Source of the DNA: Anderseniella sp039978075
GTDB lineage: Bacteria; Pseudomonadota; Alphaproteobacteria; Rhizobiales; Aestuariivirgaceae
DNA length: 64,000 nucleotides
Assembly (NCBI GenBank): GCA_039978075.1
Contig: JBDWCA010000004.1
Location: 274,778 to 338,777, forward strand
Direction: 5' to 3'
Part shown: positions 34,964 to 44,355 of the stretch, piece after piece
Layout of the letters: the number at the start of each line of letters is the position of its first letter
Position numbering within the stretch: the stretch's first letter is position 1
The notes under the pieces: generated by a model
Seen by the model: the letters and a program-made list of their open reading frames with translations, nothing else
Told to the model about the DNA's origin: nothing
Database searches by the model: none
Translations under genes and position numbers: made by a program

Positions 34964-37276
34964 ATGACTGTGATGTCGGACATATCCAGCCCGCAAGCAT
35001 CTGAACCTCTGCAGGGTCAGACAGCGGAGCCGTTTCTCAGCAACAAGTGGGTGAACTGGGCGGGCATGTGCCTTGCCAGCCTCACTGTCGTGTGTGGACT
35101 TGGGACTTATCTTTACCTTACTGGACTGACTCACCTGAAACCGCAGCCCGACAATGCGCTTCTGCTGCTGTTTGCCAATGGCATATTGTTGACACTGATG
35201 GCCAGCCTGATTGGCTGGCAGTTGACGAAACTGACACTGGCAAGAATGCGGCGGGTGCCGGGGTCCGGACTTCATATCCGTATTGTTGCTCTGCTGTCGC
35301 TGTTTGCGGTATTGCCGGCGATCATTGTTGCAGCATTTGCCACCGTGACCTTGAACAGGGGGCTTGATATCTGGCTGTCGGGACAGACGCAGTCAATTGT
35401 TGATTCCGCTGAAGGTGTTGCTGAAGCCTACATCCGCGAAAACCTGGAGGTTGCCCGCAGCGATGCCGCGTTCATCGCGAACGATATCAATCAGAGGTCC
35501 GAAGAATTCACGCTCAATCGGGACAAAATGATCCGCAGGGTAGCGACTTTCGGCCAGGTTCGCGGTCTGTCAGGTTTGTTTGTAATGAACCCGACCACCA
35601 AGGAAGTGGCAGTTTCTGCCACGGCCAACAAGCTGGTCAAATTCCGCCCGCCGCCGCCGGAGGATATTGCACAGGCAACGACCGGTGAGATGGTGGTGCG
35701 GGAACCGGAGGAGGGCAGCAATGTCATCCGAGCCCTCATCAAGCTGGAGAAAGTCGACGGATACTATCTGTATCTCTATCGCCTGGTGAATCCGGAGGTC
35801 ATCAAGCAACTTGGAAAAGCCAGGTCCCAGCGGGCCGAGTTTGACAACCTGATCGCACAGCGCAGGTCATTGCAACTGAACTTTGCCGCATTGTATGCCG
35901 GTATCGCCTTCATCTTTCTGTTGTCTGCCATCTGGTTGGGGTTGTTGTTTTCAAACAGGCTGGTGCAGCCTATCGTGTCACTGGTATCGGCTGCCCGTCA
36001 GGTCAGTGCCGGTGAACTTGATACCAAGGTTTCGATTGAAAACGCGACCGGCGACATGGCGACACTGGGTGCAACCTTCAATCAGATGACTGACCGGTTG
36101 CAGTCGCAGCGCCAGGAACTGACCACCACGAATGCTGAATTAGACGAGCGGCGCCGGTTCACGGAGGCTGTTTTGGGTGGAGTAAGTGCCGGTGTGCTTG
36201 GCCTCAATAAAAACGGGACCATAACACTGTGTAACAAGTCGGCCCTTGAACTGCTTGATCTGGAGCAAAGCGACGTCAACAACAAAGCGGTTCTCGATGT
36301 GCTTCCCGAGATCCGGTCGATCTATTCCAAGGCGAAGGGTCGGTTTGACGGTTATGCTGACGGGACCATAACGCGCCGGGTAGGTGATCAGGAACGCACG
36401 TTCATGACAGGAGTAACCACCGAGCGCGGCGATGAGGGCACTGACGGGTACGTTGTCACCTTTGACGATACGACGGAACTGGTTTCAGCCCAGAGAAACT
36501 CCGCCTGGGCGGATATCGCACGGCGTATTGCCCATGAGATAAAAAATCCGCTTACCCCGATACAACTGTCAGCAGAGCGGCTGCGGCGAAAGTACGGTGA
36601 CCAGATAACCGGCGACCGAAAGGTGTTTGACCAATGCACCGATACCATCGTTCGGCAAGTTGGTGACATCGGTCGCATGGTTGATGAATTCTCATCGTTT
36701 GCGCGAATGCCCAGTGCACAACTGGAGCCCAACAACCTGACTGCCCTGGTGCGCGAAGCGCTGGTTCTTCAGAAAGCCAGCGACGAGACGATCAGGTTCG
36801 AAACCAGTTTTCCCGAAGAGCCGGTTGTGCTGCCGCTGGACAGGCGTCTGGTCGATCAGGCGATGACGAACCTTGTCAAGAATGCCAGGGAATCCATTGA
36901 AAGCCGCCTGTCAACGGATGCTTCTGTTCCCGGCGAAATTCAGGTTTCCATAAAACAGACCAAGACTAGGGTTACTGTTTCTGTTGCTGACAACGGGATC
37001 GGGCTGCCGGACGAGAACCGGTCAAGGCTGACCGAGCCCTACATGACGACGCGGGAGAAGGGCACAGGCCTTGGTCTGGCGATCGTGACACGGATCATGG
37101 AGGAGCATTCCGGCCGGCTGACCTTGAGTGATGCCCCGGCGAATTTTTATGACGGACGTGGTGCGTGTGTGAGCCTGGAGTTCAAAAAGGCTCCGGAAGA
37201 CGACACAGGCACAAGCGACCAGGCGAACCATAGTGCGGATGGGAAACCCGGCGATCACCTTGCGGAAAGGGCCTGA
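34964..37276 (+). CDS. ntrY: Membrane sensor histidine kinase NtrY
   Basis: The 770-residue kinase pairs with NtrX. It has transmembrane segments near the N-terminus (about 35-55, 65-85, 105-130) and one at about 308-330, enclosing a periplasmic sensor region. HAMP (about 330-383) and PAS (about 395-510) domains follow. The phosphoacceptor segment is RRIAHEIKNPLTPIQLSAERLRRKY with His524, and the ATPase domain contains NLVKNARESI, DNGIGLP and EKGTGLGLAIVTRIMEEH. NtrYX is linked to nitrogen, redox and envelope control in alphaproteobacteria. The ntrX start follows two bases after its stop. Confidence 0.95.
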   Translation: MTVMSDISSPQASEPLQGQTAEPFLSNKWVNWAGMCLASLTVVCGLGTYLYLTGLTHLKPQPDNALLLLFANGILLTLMASLIGWQLTKLTLARMRRVPGSGLHIRIVALLSLFAVLPAIIVAAFATVTLNRGLDIWLSGQTQSIVDSAEGVAEAYIRENLEVARSDAAFIANDINQRSEEFTLNRDKMIRRVATFGQVRGLSGLFVMNPTTKEVAVSATANKLVKFRPPPPEDIAQATTGEMVVREPEEGSNVIRALIKLEKVDGYYLYLYRLVNPEVIKQLGKARSQRAEFDNLIAQRRSLQLNFAALYAGIAFIFLLSAIWLGLLFSNRLVQPIVSLVSAARQVSAGELDTKVSIENATGDMATLGATFNQMTDRLQSQRQELTTTNAELDERRRFTEAVLGGVSAGVLGLNKNGTITLCNKSALELLDLEQSDVNNKAVLDVLPEIRSIYSKAKGRFDGYADGTITRRVGDQERTFMTGVTTERGDEGTDGYVVTFDDTTELVSAQRNSAWADIARRIAHEIKNPLTPIQLSAERLRRKYGDQITGDRKVFDQCTDTIVRQVGDIGRMVDEFSSFARMPSAQLEPNNLTALVREALVLQKASDETIRFETSFPEEPVVLPLDRRLVDQAMTNLVKNARESIESRLSTDASVPGEIQVSIKQTKTRVTVSVADNGIGLPDENRSRLTEPYMTTREKGTGLGLAIVTRIMEEHSGRLTLSDAPANFYDGRGACVSLEFKKAPEDDTGTSDQANHSADGKPGDHLAERA

Positions 37277-37278
37277 AA

Positions 37279-38694
37279 ATGGCGGTTGATCTACTGATCA
37301 TAGATGACGAAGAAGATATACGTGAACTGATTGGCGGCATTCTGGAAGACGAAGGCTATGAAGCACGCCTTGCCGGAAACAGCGACGCTGCTCTGGCAGC
37401 CATTGCTGAAAGACGCCCGGCGATGGTCATACTTGATATCTGGTTGCAAGGTTCACGCCTTGACGGGCTCGACCTGCTGATTGAAATAAAGAAAGTGCAT
37501 AAGGACCTGCCGGTCGTGATCATATCAGGTCATGGCAATATCGAAACGGCGGTTTCAGCCATCAAACGTGGTGCGTATGAGTATATAGAAAAACCGTTCA
37601 AGGCTGATCGTCTCATTCATGTTGTCGCCAGGGCTCTGGAGAATTCCCGTCTGAAGCGTGAAAATGAGGAGCTGCGCAGTCAGAGCGGAGAGAGTTCCGA
37701 CATCATCGGATCGTCCAACGTCATCCGTGATTTGACATTGGTGCTGAAACGAGCCGCACCCAGCAACGGACGTATCATGCTGTTTGGTCCGATGGGCTCC
37801 GGCAAGGAGCTCGCTGCGCGCAGTATTCACAGTTGGTCAACCCGCGCCGAAGCGCCGTTTGTGGTGTTGCCGGCGGCCACCATGCTGCCCGAGCGTATGG
37901 AAGAGGAATTGTTTGGTGTAGAGGACAAGGACGGCAACCCCACCAGGGTCGGCCGACTGGAAGCGGCTCATGGTGGTACATTGTACCTCGACGAAGTTGC
38001 CGACATGCCCATGGAGACCCAGGGCAAGGTCTTGCGGGTTCTTGTTGATCAGACTTTCAACCGGGTAGGCGGTGCCAAGCAGGTCATGGTTGATGTGCGC
38101 ATTGTCAGCTCGAGTTCGAAAGACCTCAATGCGCTGGTCAAGGCTGAAGCATTTCGTGAGGATCTGTTGCACAGGCTGGCTGTTGTGCCGATTCATCTTC
38201 CGTCACTGCATGAGCATCGCGAAGACATTCCGGAACTGGTCCATCATTTTTGTTCCCTGTACTCGACCCAGTCGAGCAAGCCGCTCAGAACATTTGCAGA
38301 TGATGCACTTGCCGTGATCCAGACCATGGACTGGAACGGCAATGTGCGGCAGTTGAAAAACTCTGTAGAGCGGTTGCTGATCATGTCAGCTGGTGAGGCT
38401 GACGAGCCAATAACGGCCGCACTGTTACCGACTGATCTGACTGGCACGACCAGCAATAACGGAAGTGGAAACGGGATCGAAAACCTTATGTCGCTGCCGT
38501 TGAAGGATGCGCGTGACACTTTCGAAACCGAGTATATCAGGGCTCAACTCAGTCGCTTTGGTGGCAATATCTCGAAAACCGCATCCTTTGTTGGTATGGA
38601 ACGTTCTGCACTTCACCGGAAGATGCGGGCACTTGATATCACGGTGTCGGAACGTGACGACGGTGAGGCGGCGCAACCTGCTGTTGGGGGTTGA
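37279..38694 (+). CDS. ntrX: Response regulator NtrX (lacks GAFTGA loop)
   Basis: The 471-residue partner of NtrY has an intact receiver domain (Asp53 in MVILDIWLQ; Lys in YIEKPFKA) and an AAA+ domain with Walker A GPMGSGKE (170-177) and Walker B GGTLYLDEVADMP. Between LFG (211-213) and GRLEAAHGG, where NtrC has GAFTGA, it reads VEDKDGNPTRV, so the sigma-54 contact loop is absent. The C-terminal Fis-type helix-turn-helix (GGNISKTASFVGMERSALHRKMRAL) is present. Loss of GAFTGA is known in alphaproteobacterial NtrX and implies it does not drive sigma-54 open complex formation in the usual way. Confidence 0.95.
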   Translation: MAVDLLIIDDEEDIRELIGGILEDEGYEARLAGNSDAALAAIAERRPAMVILDIWLQGSRLDGLDLLIEIKKVHKDLPVVIISGHGNIETAVSAIKRGAYEYIEKPFKADRLIHVVARALENSRLKRENEELRSQSGESSDIIGSSNVIRDLTLVLKRAAPSNGRIMLFGPMGSGKELAARSIHSWSTRAEAPFVVLPAATMLPERMEEELFGVEDKDGNPTRVGRLEAAHGGTLYLDEVADMPMETQGKVLRVLVDQTFNRVGGAKQVMVDVRIVSSSSKDLNALVKAEAFREDLLHRLAVVPIHLPSLHEHREDIPELVHHFCSLYSTQSSKPLRTFADDALAVIQTMDWNGNVRQLKNSVERLLIMSAGEADEPITAALLPTDLTGTTSNNGSGNGIENLMSLPLKDARDTFETEYIRAQLSRFGGNISKTASFVGMERSALHRKMRALDITVSERDDGEAAQPAVGG

Positions 38695-38824
38695 ACACGG
38701 TAATGCAAGGCATCACCTGAGCTTGGCGTGGTTAAATGGCCGACTTGTTTTTGTGGGCGTGTTGGCCCAATGTCCCGTGAAAATCGGTTTACACTTCACG
38801 CAGCAGAGCGATTCGAGTGTCTGA

Positions 38825-40201
38825 ATGAAAATCATCATTTGTGGTGCCGGACAGGTCGGCAGAGGCATTGCTGAGCGTCTTGCTATTGAAAACCATGACG
38901 TGACGGTTATCGATATTTCTGCCGGACTTGTGGAAGCAATCTCCGGCAGCACCGATGTGCGTGGCATTGTCGGCCACGGCGCTCATCCGGATGTACTCAA
39001 CGAAGCCGGGGCCAGCGAAGCGGACATGATCATTGCGGTGACCTTTGTAGACGAGGTCAACATGATGGCTTGCGAAGTTGCCAAGGCGCTCTTCAATATT
39101 CCCACCCGGGTCGCACGGGTCAGGGATCAGTCCTATCTGCTACCGCAATACTCCAGTCTGTTCACCCGCGAAAACACTGCAATCGATGTTGTCATTTCGC
39201 CGGAAGTTGCCGTGGGAGAAATGGTGTTGCGCAGGCTGGCTTTGCCTGGCGCGTTTGAGGCGATTTACTTCGCCGATGAGAAAGTGCTGACGCTCGGTAT
39301 AAAACTCGAGGAGGACTGCCCGGTTGTGAACACTTCGCTGTCCCAGTTGACAGGGTTGTTTCCGGATCTGAAGGCAGTGGTCTGCGGCATTGTTCGCGAT
39401 AACACCCTTCTGGTCCCCAAATCTGATGATCAGATGTTGCCGGGTGATCGGGTCTATGTGGTCACTGACCAGGCCCAGGCGGCGCGCACGCTTGCCTTGT
39501 TCGGGCATGAAGAACGTCCGGCAGACCGGGTGCTTATTGGCGGCGGCGGTACGATCGGGATGTACGTGGCGCGCAAGCTTGAGGAACGTGATTCAGCCAT
39601 CAAGGTGACGATTATCGAACCCAACATCAAGCGGGCCGAAGAAGTCGCAAACCTGTTGACCAATGTGGTTGTTCTGAACGGAAGCGCACTTGACGCCAAT
39701 TTGCTGCAGGAGGCGGAGATCGGGCGCACCGAAACCTATATAGCGCTGACCAACGACGATAAGGTCAATGTGCTGTCGGCGATGCTGGCGAAGCAGCATG
39801 GCGCGCGTTCTACAGCCTGTCTGGTATCAAACCTTGACGCCCGTCCGCTGATTTCACCTCTTGGCATTGATGCATATATCGATCCACGCTCAGTTACGGT
39901 TTCCAGTGTGCTGCAGCATGTCCGGCGCGGACGCATCAGGGGTGTACATGGCGTTGAGGGCGGCGACGGGGAAGTTGTTGAGGCCGAGGCGCTGGAAACA
40001 TCGCCGATGATCGGTAAACCGTTACGCGAGGCAGATTTGCCGGAAGGCATCAGGATCGGCGCCGTTGTGCGCGATGATCAGGTGATAATTCCCACCGGAG
40101 ACACTGAAATCAGGCCGAAAGACCGGGTAGTCATGTTCGCGCTGCGCGACAAGATCGAGGAAATCCAACACCTGTTCCGGGTCAGCATCGAGTACTTCTA
40201 G
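38825..40201 (+). CDS. trkA: Trk potassium uptake NAD-binding protein TrkA
   Basis: This is the regulatory subunit of the Trk potassium channel, bound to the cytoplasmic face of the membrane. The 458-residue protein has two RCK modules: RCK_N domains beginning MKIIICGAGQVGRGIAERL (residue 1) and DRVLIGGGGTIGMYVARKLEE (about residue 233), each followed by an RCK_C domain (the first near VGEMVLRRLALPGAFEAIYF, the second ending FALRDKIEEIQHLFR). Its position after ntrX and before hfq is the usual order in this group. The membrane subunit TrkH is not in the window. Confidence 0.96.
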   Translation: MKIIICGAGQVGRGIAERLAIENHDVTVIDISAGLVEAISGSTDVRGIVGHGAHPDVLNEAGASEADMIIAVTFVDEVNMMACEVAKALFNIPTRVARVRDQSYLLPQYSSLFTRENTAIDVVISPEVAVGEMVLRRLALPGAFEAIYFADEKVLTLGIKLEEDCPVVNTSLSQLTGLFPDLKAVVCGIVRDNTLLVPKSDDQMLPGDRVYVVTDQAQAARTLALFGHEERPADRVLIGGGGTIGMYVARKLEERDSAIKVTIIEPNIKRAEEVANLLTNVVVLNGSALDANLLQEAEIGRTETYIALTNDDKVNVLSAMLAKQHGARSTACLVSNLDARPLISPLGIDAYIDPRSVTVSSVLQHVRRGRIRGVHGVEGGDGEVVEAEALETSPMIGKPLREADLPEGIRIGAVVRDDQVIIPTGDTEIRPKDRVVMFALRDKIEEIQHLFRVSIEYF

Positions 40202-40449
40202 ACACCATGGTTCACCACCGGGTTGATTGTCCTGAGATTGAAAAGCGTCATATTATCAACAGGTTGTAATTGCCTTTTGAGCAGGTCCGCAGGGCAGCTG
40301 ATTCGTGTGTCAACCGGAGAATAATTGACGCTGGTGCATGCCGGGTGCAGTCTTTATAGTGAACAAGTCGGTTGGCAAGTTCCGGGGCCGGTCAATAGAA
40401 TTCCGTCGGGAATGCTAAAGCGCCCAAAAAAATAAAAAGAGAGTCCAAA

Positions 40450-40692
40450 ATGGCGCAAGAAAAACAACAGAATCTCCAGGATACTTTTCTGAACACTGTG
40501 CGGCGTAACAAGGTGTCTGTTACGGTATTTCTCGTAAACGGCGTGAAACTGCAGGGTGTCATTACGTGGTTCGACAACTTCTGTGTGCTGTTGCGACGGG
40601 ACGGGATGTCCCAGCTGGTCTACAAACACGCCATTTCGACCATCATGCCAGGTCAGCAGATTTCACTTTATGATGACGACAACGGCGAATAG
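40450..40692 (+). CDS. hfq: RNA chaperone Hfq
   Basis: Hfq is a hexameric Sm-like protein that pairs small RNAs with mRNAs. The 80-residue product contains the Sm1 region NLQDTFLNTVRRNKVSVTVFLVNGVKLQGVITWFDNFCVLL and the Sm2 signature QLVYKHAISTI. The short acidic C-terminus is typical of alphaproteobacteria. A 248-base gap to trkA gives room for its own promoter. It is followed by hflX at 86 bases, the classical hfq-hflX order. Confidence 0.97.
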   Translation: MAQEKQQNLQDTFLNTVRRNKVSVTVFLVNGVKLQGVITWFDNFCVLLRRDGMSQLVYKHAISTIMPGQQISLYDDDNGE

Positions 40693-40778
40693 TTTCCAGG
40701 CTGATCGAAATCATTGCACAAGATTGAGGCGGCGCCGATGGTGCCAGCTTCACTGATAGCAAAAAGTAAAGCTTACAG

Positions 40779-42125
40779 ATGAACAGTCAAAACGGCGGCG
40801 GCGTCGATTTTCAGATTGAAGGACCCGTTGTCACGCGGGCTTTCGTTATTCACCCTGATGTCAAGAGCAGGCAGGTTGCGTCCGGTTGGCGTGATGCGGA
40901 TGATAAACTGGAAGAAGCGGTGGGACTGGCTCTGGCTATTGAACTGGAGATAGCGGACGCCGTCGTGGTGCCGGTGCCCAATCTGAACCCGGCCTCGTTT
41001 TTTGGGTCGGGCAAGGTCAAACAGCTGGGCCGCCAGATTGAAGAGGCCGAAGCCGATCTGGCCGTTCTCAATGTTCAGCTATCGCCCGGTCAGCAACGCA
41101 ATCTTGAACGCGCCTGGAAGGTCAAGGTCGTGGATCGTACGGGGTTGATCCTCGAAATCTTCGGGCGGCGGGCAAGTACGCGGGAAGGTACATTGCAGGT
41201 GGAACTGGCTCATCTGGATTACCAGAAGAGCCGGCTGGTTCGGTCCTGGACCCACCTGGAACGCCAGCGTGGCGGGCACGGGTTCATGGGGGGACCCGGT
41301 GAAAGCCAGCTCGAGGCCGACCGGCGCATCATTCAGGACCGTATTACGCGTCTGAAGAAACAGCTTGATCAGGTTATTCGGACCAGAACGCTTCACCGCC
41401 AGAGCCGGGCCAAGGTGCCATACCCTGTCGTGGCTCTTGTCGGGTATACCAATGCCGGCAAGTCGACCTTGTTCAACCGGTTGACCGATGCAGGTGTCAT
41501 GGCAAAGGACCTGCTGTTTGCAACGCTCGATCCGACGATGCGCCAGATTGAACTGCCAAGAGGCCGCAAAGTCATTCTGTCAGACACGGTCGGGTTCATT
41601 TCCGATCTGCCGACCATGCTGGTTGCAGCGTTCCGGGCGACCCTGGAAGAAGTGCTGGAGGCCGATATCATTCTGCATGTGCGTGACATTGCGCATTCCG
41701 AGACAGAAGAGCAGGCGGGTGATGTCTTGTCGGTGCTACGTGATCTCGGGGTCAGTGACGAACGGTTGTCGGCTGTTGTCGAAGTATGGAACAAGATCGA
41801 TCTGGTGGACGCTGAACACGCCGAAGTGCTCAAGGAAGAAACTGCCCGCAAAGACAATGTGCTCATGGTCTCGGCGCTGACCGGAGAAGGCATTCCGGCA
41901 ATGCTGGAAACTCTGGAAGCAAGGCTTACACACCATAACCCGGTTCTGGCCGTTGCACTGGCTACGGGTGAGGGCGCGGAACTTGCGTGGATTTATGAGC
42001 ATTCCGAAGTTCTGTCGCGGCGGGATCATGACGACGGGCGGATCACCATCACGGCACGGTTTGACGACCGCCAGGCAGGGGCTGCACAAAAGCGGCTTGG
42101 CGAACGGCTCAGCCCGGCCTCGTAA
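40779..42125 (+). CDS. hflX: GTPase HflX
   Basis: HflX is a ribosome-associated GTPase that splits stalled or heat-damaged 70S ribosomes. The 448-residue protein has the N-terminal HflX domain (about 20-200, with NPASFFGSGKVKQL and the glycine-rich GGHGFMGGPGESQLEADRR) and a G domain with G1 GYTNAGKST, G3 DTVGFI and G4 NKID. It ends nine bases before the convergent mazG. Confidence 0.96.
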   Translation: MNSQNGGGVDFQIEGPVVTRAFVIHPDVKSRQVASGWRDADDKLEEAVGLALAIELEIADAVVVPVPNLNPASFFGSGKVKQLGRQIEEAEADLAVLNVQLSPGQQRNLERAWKVKVVDRTGLILEIFGRRASTREGTLQVELAHLDYQKSRLVRSWTHLERQRGGHGFMGGPGESQLEADRRIIQDRITRLKKQLDQVIRTRTLHRQSRAKVPYPVVALVGYTNAGKSTLFNRLTDAGVMAKDLLFATLDPTMRQIELPRGRKVILSDTVGFISDLPTMLVAAFRATLEEVLEADIILHVRDIAHSETEEQAGDVLSVLRDLGVSDERLSAVVEVWNKIDLVDAEHAEVLKEETARKDNVLMVSALTGEGIPAMLETLEARLTHHNPVLAVALATGEGAELAWIYEHSEVLSRRDHDDGRITITARFDDRQAGAAQKRLGERLSPAS

Positions 42126-42134
42126 TCGATACCG

Positions 42135-43016
42135 TCAGGTTTGGCTGTTGTCGCGTTTGCGGATTTCGTTCCAGATCGTGTCCATCTTCTTCAGATCAGC
42201 TTCCTCTACGGAACTTCCCTCGGCTTTCAGTTTGTCTTCTATATAACTGAAGCGACGTGTGAACTTTGTGTTGGCCTTGCGCAGTGCGTCCTCTGCGTCA
42301 AGGCCCAGATGACGCCCCAGATTGACCATGACGAACAGCAGGTCACCAAATTCTTCAGCCTGTTTTTCGACCGGCAAGCAGTTGCTGGCCTTGGTCAACT
42401 CCTGTGCCTCCTCGACAACCTTGTCCAGGACCATTGAAACGTCGGGCCAGTCGAATCCGACCCGGGCGGCACGTTTCTGCAGTTTCAGTGCGCGGGTAAG
42501 GGCAGGAAGGGCGGCTGGTATGTCATCAAGCGTCCGCTTGCGCTGTTTTTCCGTACCCTTGCGCTCGGCGTCCTTGGCGCGTTCCCAGAAGCCCTTTTCG
42601 ACACCTGCGGCACGTGCTTCCGGATCACCGAACACATGCGGGTGGCGTCGAACCATTTTCGTCGTTATCGCCTCAACGACGTCGGCAAATTGAAAATGAT
42701 CGGCCTCCCGCGCCATCTGGGCGTGATATACGACCTGTAACAGCAGGTCGCCCAGTTCATCGCGCAGGTCATCCATTTCGTCGCGTTCGATGGCGTCGAG
42801 CACCTCGTAAGCTTCTTCGAGGGTATAGGGAGCTATCGAGGAAAAATCCTGCTGCAGGTCCCACGGACACCCTGTTTCAGGTGTCCGCAGAGCCTGCATG
42901 ATCGCGAGCAGGGTGTCTATTTCCCGCCGGGGCAGTGTTTCGGGTCCTGCTGTGATCAGGTCTCCGGGGGTTTCGGTGTTTCCCGGAGGTGGTCTGCCTT
43001 TATCCATACCTTGCAT
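42135..43016 (-). CDS. mazG: Nucleoside triphosphate pyrophosphohydrolase MazG
   Basis: MazG hydrolyses (d)NTPs to monophosphates and pyrophosphate. The 293-residue protein has two MazG domains. The first has GCPWDLQQDFSSIAPYTLEEAYEVLDAI with the EExxE-type metal-binding residues and DELGDLLLQVVYHAQMA; the second contains VEEAQELTK and EFGDLLFVMVNLGRHLG. The start must lie before REIDTLLAIMQ, which aligns with the family N-terminus. The first Met at 43016 is used (43007 is an alternative), so the start overlaps the end of the upstream cupin gene by 61 bases. Confidence 0.93.
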   Translation of the reverse strand: MQGMDKGRPPPGNTETPGDLITAGPETLPRREIDTLLAIMQALRTPETGCPWDLQQDFSSIAPYTLEEAYEVLDAIERDEMDDLRDELGDLLLQVVYHAQMAREADHFQFADVVEAITTKMVRRHPHVFGDPEARAAGVEKGFWERAKDAERKGTEKQRKRTLDDIPAALPALTRALKLQKRAARVGFDWPDVSMVLDKVVEEAQELTKASNCLPVEKQAEEFGDLLFVMVNLGRHLGLDAEDALRKANTKFTRRFSYIEDKLKAEGSSVEEADLKKMDTIWNEIRKRDNSQT

Positions 43017-43636
43017 CCATCCTTGCCTGCTGTTGTGCGCAAGGTATCACCGCATGGCAGGCGGAGCCATGACTGAGGCTGGAAGGCTTCATTGTTTTCC
43101 ACGAAACTGCCGTCCACGACAAACACTTCAATACCGTGAGGGACATCCATTTCGATGGTTGCGCCAGCGTCCCAGATTTCCATTCTTACGTCCTCCCGAC
43201 GATCATGAAACAAAGGCATGACTGATACGCCGGGACGGTCTGGTGCGGGCAGGGCGCGCATCTTGTTGGTATCAATGCGAACATGGGTGCGGTCTGCCAT
43301 GTCGAACTGCCAGAGTTTCACCATGATGGTGCAGCCGGGTTCGGAGCCGGGGGTGTGGCTGGATTCCGGCGGGTTGCGAATGTAGCTGCCTGCCGGAAAG
43401 TCCCCGTGTTCGTCCTGGAACACGCCATCCAGCACCATGAATTCCTCACCTCCGGTGTGGACGTGAGACGAAAACTTGCTGCCCGGAGCATAGCGGACGA
43501 TGGTGGTGGCTCGCGCCACCTCCTCGCCGAGCCGGTCCAGCATGCGCCTGTCAACGCCCGGCATGGGTGATTTCACCCATTCGATCTGTCGACCGTGAAC
43601 TGCCGCGCGTTTTGAAAAATCTGCGTTGAGTTGCAT
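42956..43636 (-). CDS. ChrR-like cupin-domain protein
   Basis: This 226-residue protein carries two cupin folds. The first has the metal-binding motif HVHTGGEEFMVLDG (His58, His60, Glu64) with FPAGSYIRNPPESSHTPGSEPGC. The second (about 130-215) resembles it but has lost the metal histidines. This is the layout of the cupin part of ChrR anti-sigma factors and related stand-alone proteins; the N-terminal zinc anti-sigma domain is not present. It may be a small-molecule dioxygenase or a sensor. It overlaps mazG by 61 bases. Confidence 0.82.
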   Translation of the reverse strand: MQLNADFSKRAAVHGRQIEWVKSPMPGVDRRMLDRLGEEVARATTIVRYAPGSKFSSHVHTGGEEFMVLDGVFQDEHGDFPAGSYIRNPPESSHTPGSEPGCTIMVKLWQFDMADRTHVRIDTNKMRALPAPDRPGVSVMPLFHDRREDVRMEIWDAGATIEMDVPHGIEVFVVDGSFVENNEAFQPQSWLRLPCGDTLRTTAGKDGCKVWIKADHLRETPKPPET

Positions 43637-43664
43637 TGGATGTTGCTCTTTCGTGTTCGGGTGT

Positions 43665-44285
43665 TTAGCCGGCGATGCTCGGGCGTTGTGCGACCTTCTG
43701 CTGCCAGGTTTTCAGGTTCGCACAATCAGCAGGAACGTCAATCTTGGCAAAGTCCGCGAAGGCCAGCCCGGCAAAGGCTGTGATGTCGGCTACAGAAAAA
43801 TCATCTCCGGCAATATACGGCTGGTCAGCCAGGACCTTGTCAAGATAGCGCATGCCGTCGATGGCACGGTCGTGTTGCAGCTTGCCCCATGGTTCACACT
43901 GTGATTTCTCGATATCCGGACCAAGTCCTGGTGTTGCATGGTGAAAATAGGCCGCGACGGCATCGAGAAGGCCAGCCTCGGCGCGGCGCTGCATCATGCT
44001 GGTGACCGCGCGCTGTTTGGGTGTCGAGCCGGTCAGGGTAGGGGTGCCGTCCAGATTGTCCAGGTATTCGGTGATGGCAGTACATTCGGAAATCATGGTG
44101 CCGTCTTCGAGTTCCAGTACCGGTACCGCGGCCGACGGGTTCTTGCTGCGGAATTCATCCTGTTGATGTTCACCGGCCGGGACGTCGACATGGATGAACT
44201 CGACCTTGTCGGTCAGGCCTTTTTCTGCCAGCGCAATCCGGACGCGGGCCGGGTTCGGGAAACCTGGGAAATCATGGACTTTCAT
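43665..44285 (-). CDS. Glutathione S-transferase family protein
   Basis: The 206-residue protein has a thioredoxin-like N-terminal domain (MKVHDFPGFPNPARVRIALAEKGL; NPSAAVPVLELEDGTMISECTAITEYL) and a helical C-terminal domain (GDDFSVADITAFAGLAFADF), with the order typical of GST. The catalytic residue is not certain; Pro11-Asn12 stand where Ser or Cys usually occurs. It is divergent from a TetR regulator gene with two operator-like dyads between them, so it is probably under that regulator's control. Confidence 0.88.
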   Translation of the reverse strand: MKVHDFPGFPNPARVRIALAEKGLTDKVEFIHVDVPAGEHQQDEFRSKNPSAAVPVLELEDGTMISECTAITEYLDNLDGTPTLTGSTPKQRAVTSMMQRRAEAGLLDAVAAYFHHATPGLGPDIEKSQCEPWGKLQHDRAIDGMRYLDKVLADQPYIAGDDFSVADITAFAGLAFADFAKIDVPADCANLKTWQQKVAQRPSIAG

Positions 44286-44304
44286 ATTGCTCTCCTGTTT
44301 GTTT

Positions 44305-44322
44305 ACCTATCAGTAGGTAGGT
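44305..44322. promoter_or_regulatory. Putative TetR operator, GST-proximal
   Basis: ACCTATCAGTAGGTAGGT contains the dyad CCTATC-N4-GGTAGG and lies 20 bases upstream of the GST start codon. It matches the reverse complement of the second site at 44356-44373 at 15 of 18 positions. The spacing between centres is about 51 bases, near five helical turns. Two copies of a 16-bp dyad in a divergent tetR-target gap are strong evidence for autoregulated control. Confidence 0.7.
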
Positions 44323-44355
44323 TTGTGTTATAAGCTTTGCAAACGAACGTCAATG

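Noticed and set aside
40202..40449. Sigma-54 or sigma-70 promoter for hfq
   Set aside because: A TTGACG is present near 40326 but no correctly spaced -10 follows, and no GG-N10-GC element is seen.
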